17,379 nucleotides of DNA from Avoscillospira sp045530865. GTDB taxonomy: Bacteria; Bacillota; Clostridia; Oscillospirales; Oscillospiraceae. Positions 15,590 through 17,379 of the stretch are shown here, in pieces (position 1 is the first letter of the stretch; each line of letters starts with the position of its first letter). Under the pieces are notes generated by a model. That model was not told the DNA's origin, did not search any database, and worked only from the letters and a program-made list of their open reading frames with translations. The translations under genes were made by a program, and so were the position numbers. The stretch lies in contig JAZSCX010000121.1 of NCBI GenBank assembly GCA_045530865.1, positions 1 through 17,379 on the forward strand, in the 5' to 3' direction.

Positions 15590-16450
15590 TTATTTCCTTC
15601 CCAGATCCCGGTGGCTGAGAGTGACGCCGTAACCTTTGCGGGCGATGAAATCGCCCAGCTCCCGAGCAACGGATACACTGCGGTGCTTGCCGCCGGTACA
15701 ACCCACGGCAATCACCAGATTGGTCTTGCCCTCATCCACATAGGAAGGCAGGCAAAATGACAAAAGATCCTCCACTTTTTTCGTAAAGTCCTTTGTTTGC
15801 TGATAGGAAAATACAAAATCCCGCACTTCCGAATCCAATCCAGTCAGGTGCCGCAGCTCCGGAATATAGTAGGGATTGGGCAAAAACCGCACATCGAACA
15901 CCAGATCCGCCTCCACCGGCAGACCGAATTTGAAGCCGAAGGAGACCACCGTTACCGTCATGGCACGATCTTTCAGATCGCCCGCCACCAGATTAATGAC
16001 TTCGCCGCGGAGCTTTGCCGTGGACAAAGCGGAGGTATCGATGATGGCATTGGCACGGTTGCGGATGGGTTCCAGCAGCTGCCGTTCCCGCTCCACCGCT
16101 GCGCTGAGATCGCTGCCGTCCTTTGCCAGAGGATGCTTGCGGCGGGTTTCCTTATAGCGCTTGATAATGACCTCCGTGGAGGCCTCCACATAGACAATGG
16201 TATACTGCAGCCGCATCTGGTCCAGGCTGTCCAGCGCCTTGAACAGACCGTCAAAGGTCAGACTGGCCCGGACATCGGTCACCAGCGCCACCCGCTCATA
16301 TCGGCCTTTGGTGGCCATGCAGAGCTGCGCAAACTGGGGAATCAGGTCTGTGGGCATATTGTCCACGCAATAAAAGCCGATATCCTCCAGAAATGATGCG
16401 GTTTTACTTTTTCCTGCTCCGGAAAGTCCGGAAACGATCACAAACTGCAT
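15590..16450 (-). CDS. rapZ: RapZ/YvcJ family nucleotide-binding protein
   Basis: A 286-residue P-loop protein with Walker A GLSGAGKS at 8-15, then FYCVDNMP, SFGFKFGLP (170-178), DVRFLPNPYYIPELR (186-200) and the C-terminal signature GCTGGKHRS (250-258). In E. coli RapZ is an RNase E adaptor for GlmZ decay; in Bacillus the homologue YvcJ hydrolyses GTP/ATP and affects competence. Which role applies here is unknown, as the C-terminal domain is present but GlmZ is an enterobacterial RNA. AGGTGAT overlaps the murB stop region and ends a few bases before the ATG; the murB gap is eight bases, so the two are co-translated in sequence. Confidence 0.95.
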   Translation of the reverse strand: MQFVIVSGLSGAGKSKTASFLEDIGFYCVDNMPTDLIPQFAQLCMATKGRYERVALVTDVRASLTFDGLFKALDSLDQMRLQYTIVYVEASTEVIIKRYKETRRKHPLAKDGSDLSAAVERERQLLEPIRNRANAIIDTSALSTAKLRGEVINLVAGDLKDRAMTVTVVSFGFKFGLPVEADLVFDVRFLPNPYYIPELRHLTGLDSEVRDFVFSYQQTKDFTKKVEDLLSFCLPSYVDEGKTNLVIAVGCTGGKHRSVSVARELGDFIARKGYGVTLSHRDLGRK

Positions 16451-16458
16451 ACGATCAC

Positions 16459-17352
16459 CTACCAGATTCGTACCTCCGGCTCCAGACGAATACCGGAATG
16501 CTTTAACACTTCTTCTTTCACCAGTTCCATGGTCGCCAGCACATCGGCAGCCGTTGCACCGCCCAGATTGACGACAAAGCCCGCATGTTTCTCCGATACA
16601 GCCGCGCCGCCTACCCCTTTGCCCTTGAGGCCTGCGCCGTCAATCAGCGCTGCGGCATAACCGCCCACAGGACGTTTGAAGGTGCTGCCCGCAGAGGGAA
16701 GCTCCAGAGGCTGAGAGGTTCGGCGCTTCAGCGCCAGCTCCTGCATCCGGGCTGTGATTTCGGATCCGTCACCGGGCTGCAGCTGAAAACGGCTGCGAAG
16801 AATCACAGCTCCTTTTTGCTGGAAGGCACTGTCCCGATAGGAAAAGCCCTGCTCCTCCCCTTCCGCGGTCCAGATTGAGCCATCCGGCAGCAACGCAGTG
16901 GTGGAAACTGCCACCTGAGAGAGTTCACCGCCGTAGGCACCGGCATTCATATAAATACCGCCGCCGACGGAACCGGGGATTCCATGGGCAAATTCCAGAC
17001 CGGACAGACTGAGATCTCTGGCAAACGATGCCAGCTTTGCAAGCAGTACGCCGCACTGTGCTTCTATCATACCGTTTCCGCAGTCCCGCAAAGCGGTCAG
17101 CTGTCTGGTGCAGATGACAAGCCGATTCAGGCCGGCATCCGGTGCAAGAACATTGGTACCGGCACCCAGCACAAAGGGCTGCACGCCTTCCCGCAAACAA
17201 AAGCGATATACATTTATCAGTTCTTCTTCCGAGCCAGGAAATACCATGGGCGCAGGCCCGCCGATTCGGAAGGAAGTGTGGTTCGCCATAGGCTCCGCCT
17301 CATGGAGCTGCAGGTCGGGAAATGCTTGCTGCAATTTATTCAGAAAGGTCAT
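16459..17352 (-). CDS. murB: UDP-N-acetylenolpyruvoylglucosamine reductase
   Basis: A 297-residue FAD enzyme that reduces UDP-GlcNAc-enolpyruvate to UDP-MurNAc with NADPH, in cytoplasmic peptidoglycan precursor synthesis. FAD-binding segments are VLGAGTNVL (61-69) and GIPGSVGGGIYMNAGAYGGE (124-143). Catalytic candidates are R173 in SYRDS, S223 in AGSTFKRP, which protonates the substrate, and E293 near the end (EPEVRIW). The SYRDS form and length fit the shorter type II MurB of Gram-positives. The start has CGGAGG five bases upstream (17358-17363). It is the most upstream gene visible; its promoter may lie beyond the right edge. murB-rapZ-whiA is a common Firmicutes order. Confidence 0.96.
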   Translation of the reverse strand: MTFLNKLQQAFPDLQLHEAEPMANHTSFRIGGPAPMVFPGSEEELINVYRFCLREGVQPFVLGAGTNVLAPDAGLNRLVICTRQLTALRDCGNGMIEAQCGVLLAKLASFARDLSLSGLEFAHGIPGSVGGGIYMNAGAYGGELSQVAVSTTALLPDGSIWTAEGEEQGFSYRDSAFQQKGAVILRSRFQLQPGDGSEITARMQELALKRRTSQPLELPSAGSTFKRPVGGYAAALIDGAGLKGKGVGGAAVSEKHAGFVVNLGGATAADVLATMELVKEEVLKHSGIRLEPEVRIW

Positions 17353-17379
17353 AAACGCCTCCGGGTGTTTGTTGTTATT

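Overview
The window comes from the chromosome of a low-to-mid GC Firmicute. Gene content and order (murB-rapZ-whiA-dnaE, recA-recX-rimO-pgsA, a YqhQ/DUF1385 gene next to prmC, and a YtrA-type GntR-ABC operon) point to Clostridia. I infer a gut Oscillospirales (Ruminococcaceae/Oscillospiraceae) relative from the protein style and the intergenic heptamer repeats; I could not run a phylogenetic test. All 16 genes lie on the minus strand, so transcription runs from the right edge to the left edge. There is no gene-free stretch over 300 bases, and I see no tRNA, rRNA, CRISPR array, IS element or prophage gene.

Right block (17352 down to 11113): murB, rapZ, whiA and dnaE. These are cell-wall precursor synthesis, an RNase-adaptor-type NTPase, a WhiA division/chromosome factor and a DNA polymerase III alpha subunit. 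The first three are nearly abutting. A 91-base whiA-dnaE spacer holds two hairpins and five tandem heptamers, and one hairpin contains the dnaE ribosome binding site.

Middle block (11029 down to 2152): an extended -10 promoter precedes a secreted lipoprotein with Ca-loop-like repeats. An OmpR-type response regulator and a membrane histidine kinase follow, forming a probable envelope-sensing unit. With gaps of a few bases or overlaps, the strand continues into yqhQ, prmC, recA, recX, rimO and pgsA (membrane protein, release-factor methylation, recombination and its modulator, ribosomal S12 methylthiolation, phosphatidylglycerol synthesis). It ends at a perfect 28-base palindromic terminator. 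A perfect 17-bp inverted repeat sits in the recX coding start, 16 bases after the recA stop.

Left block (2106 down to 34): a compact autoregulated operon with a promoter, an overlapping dyad operator, a YtrA-type GntR repressor, an ABC ATPase and a six-helix permease, closed by a hairpin terminator.

I found no convincing new multi-gene system. The most interesting signals are RNA- or DNA-level structures at recX and dnaE, the whiA-dnaE spacer, and the lipoprotein/two-component module feeding into the recA operon.
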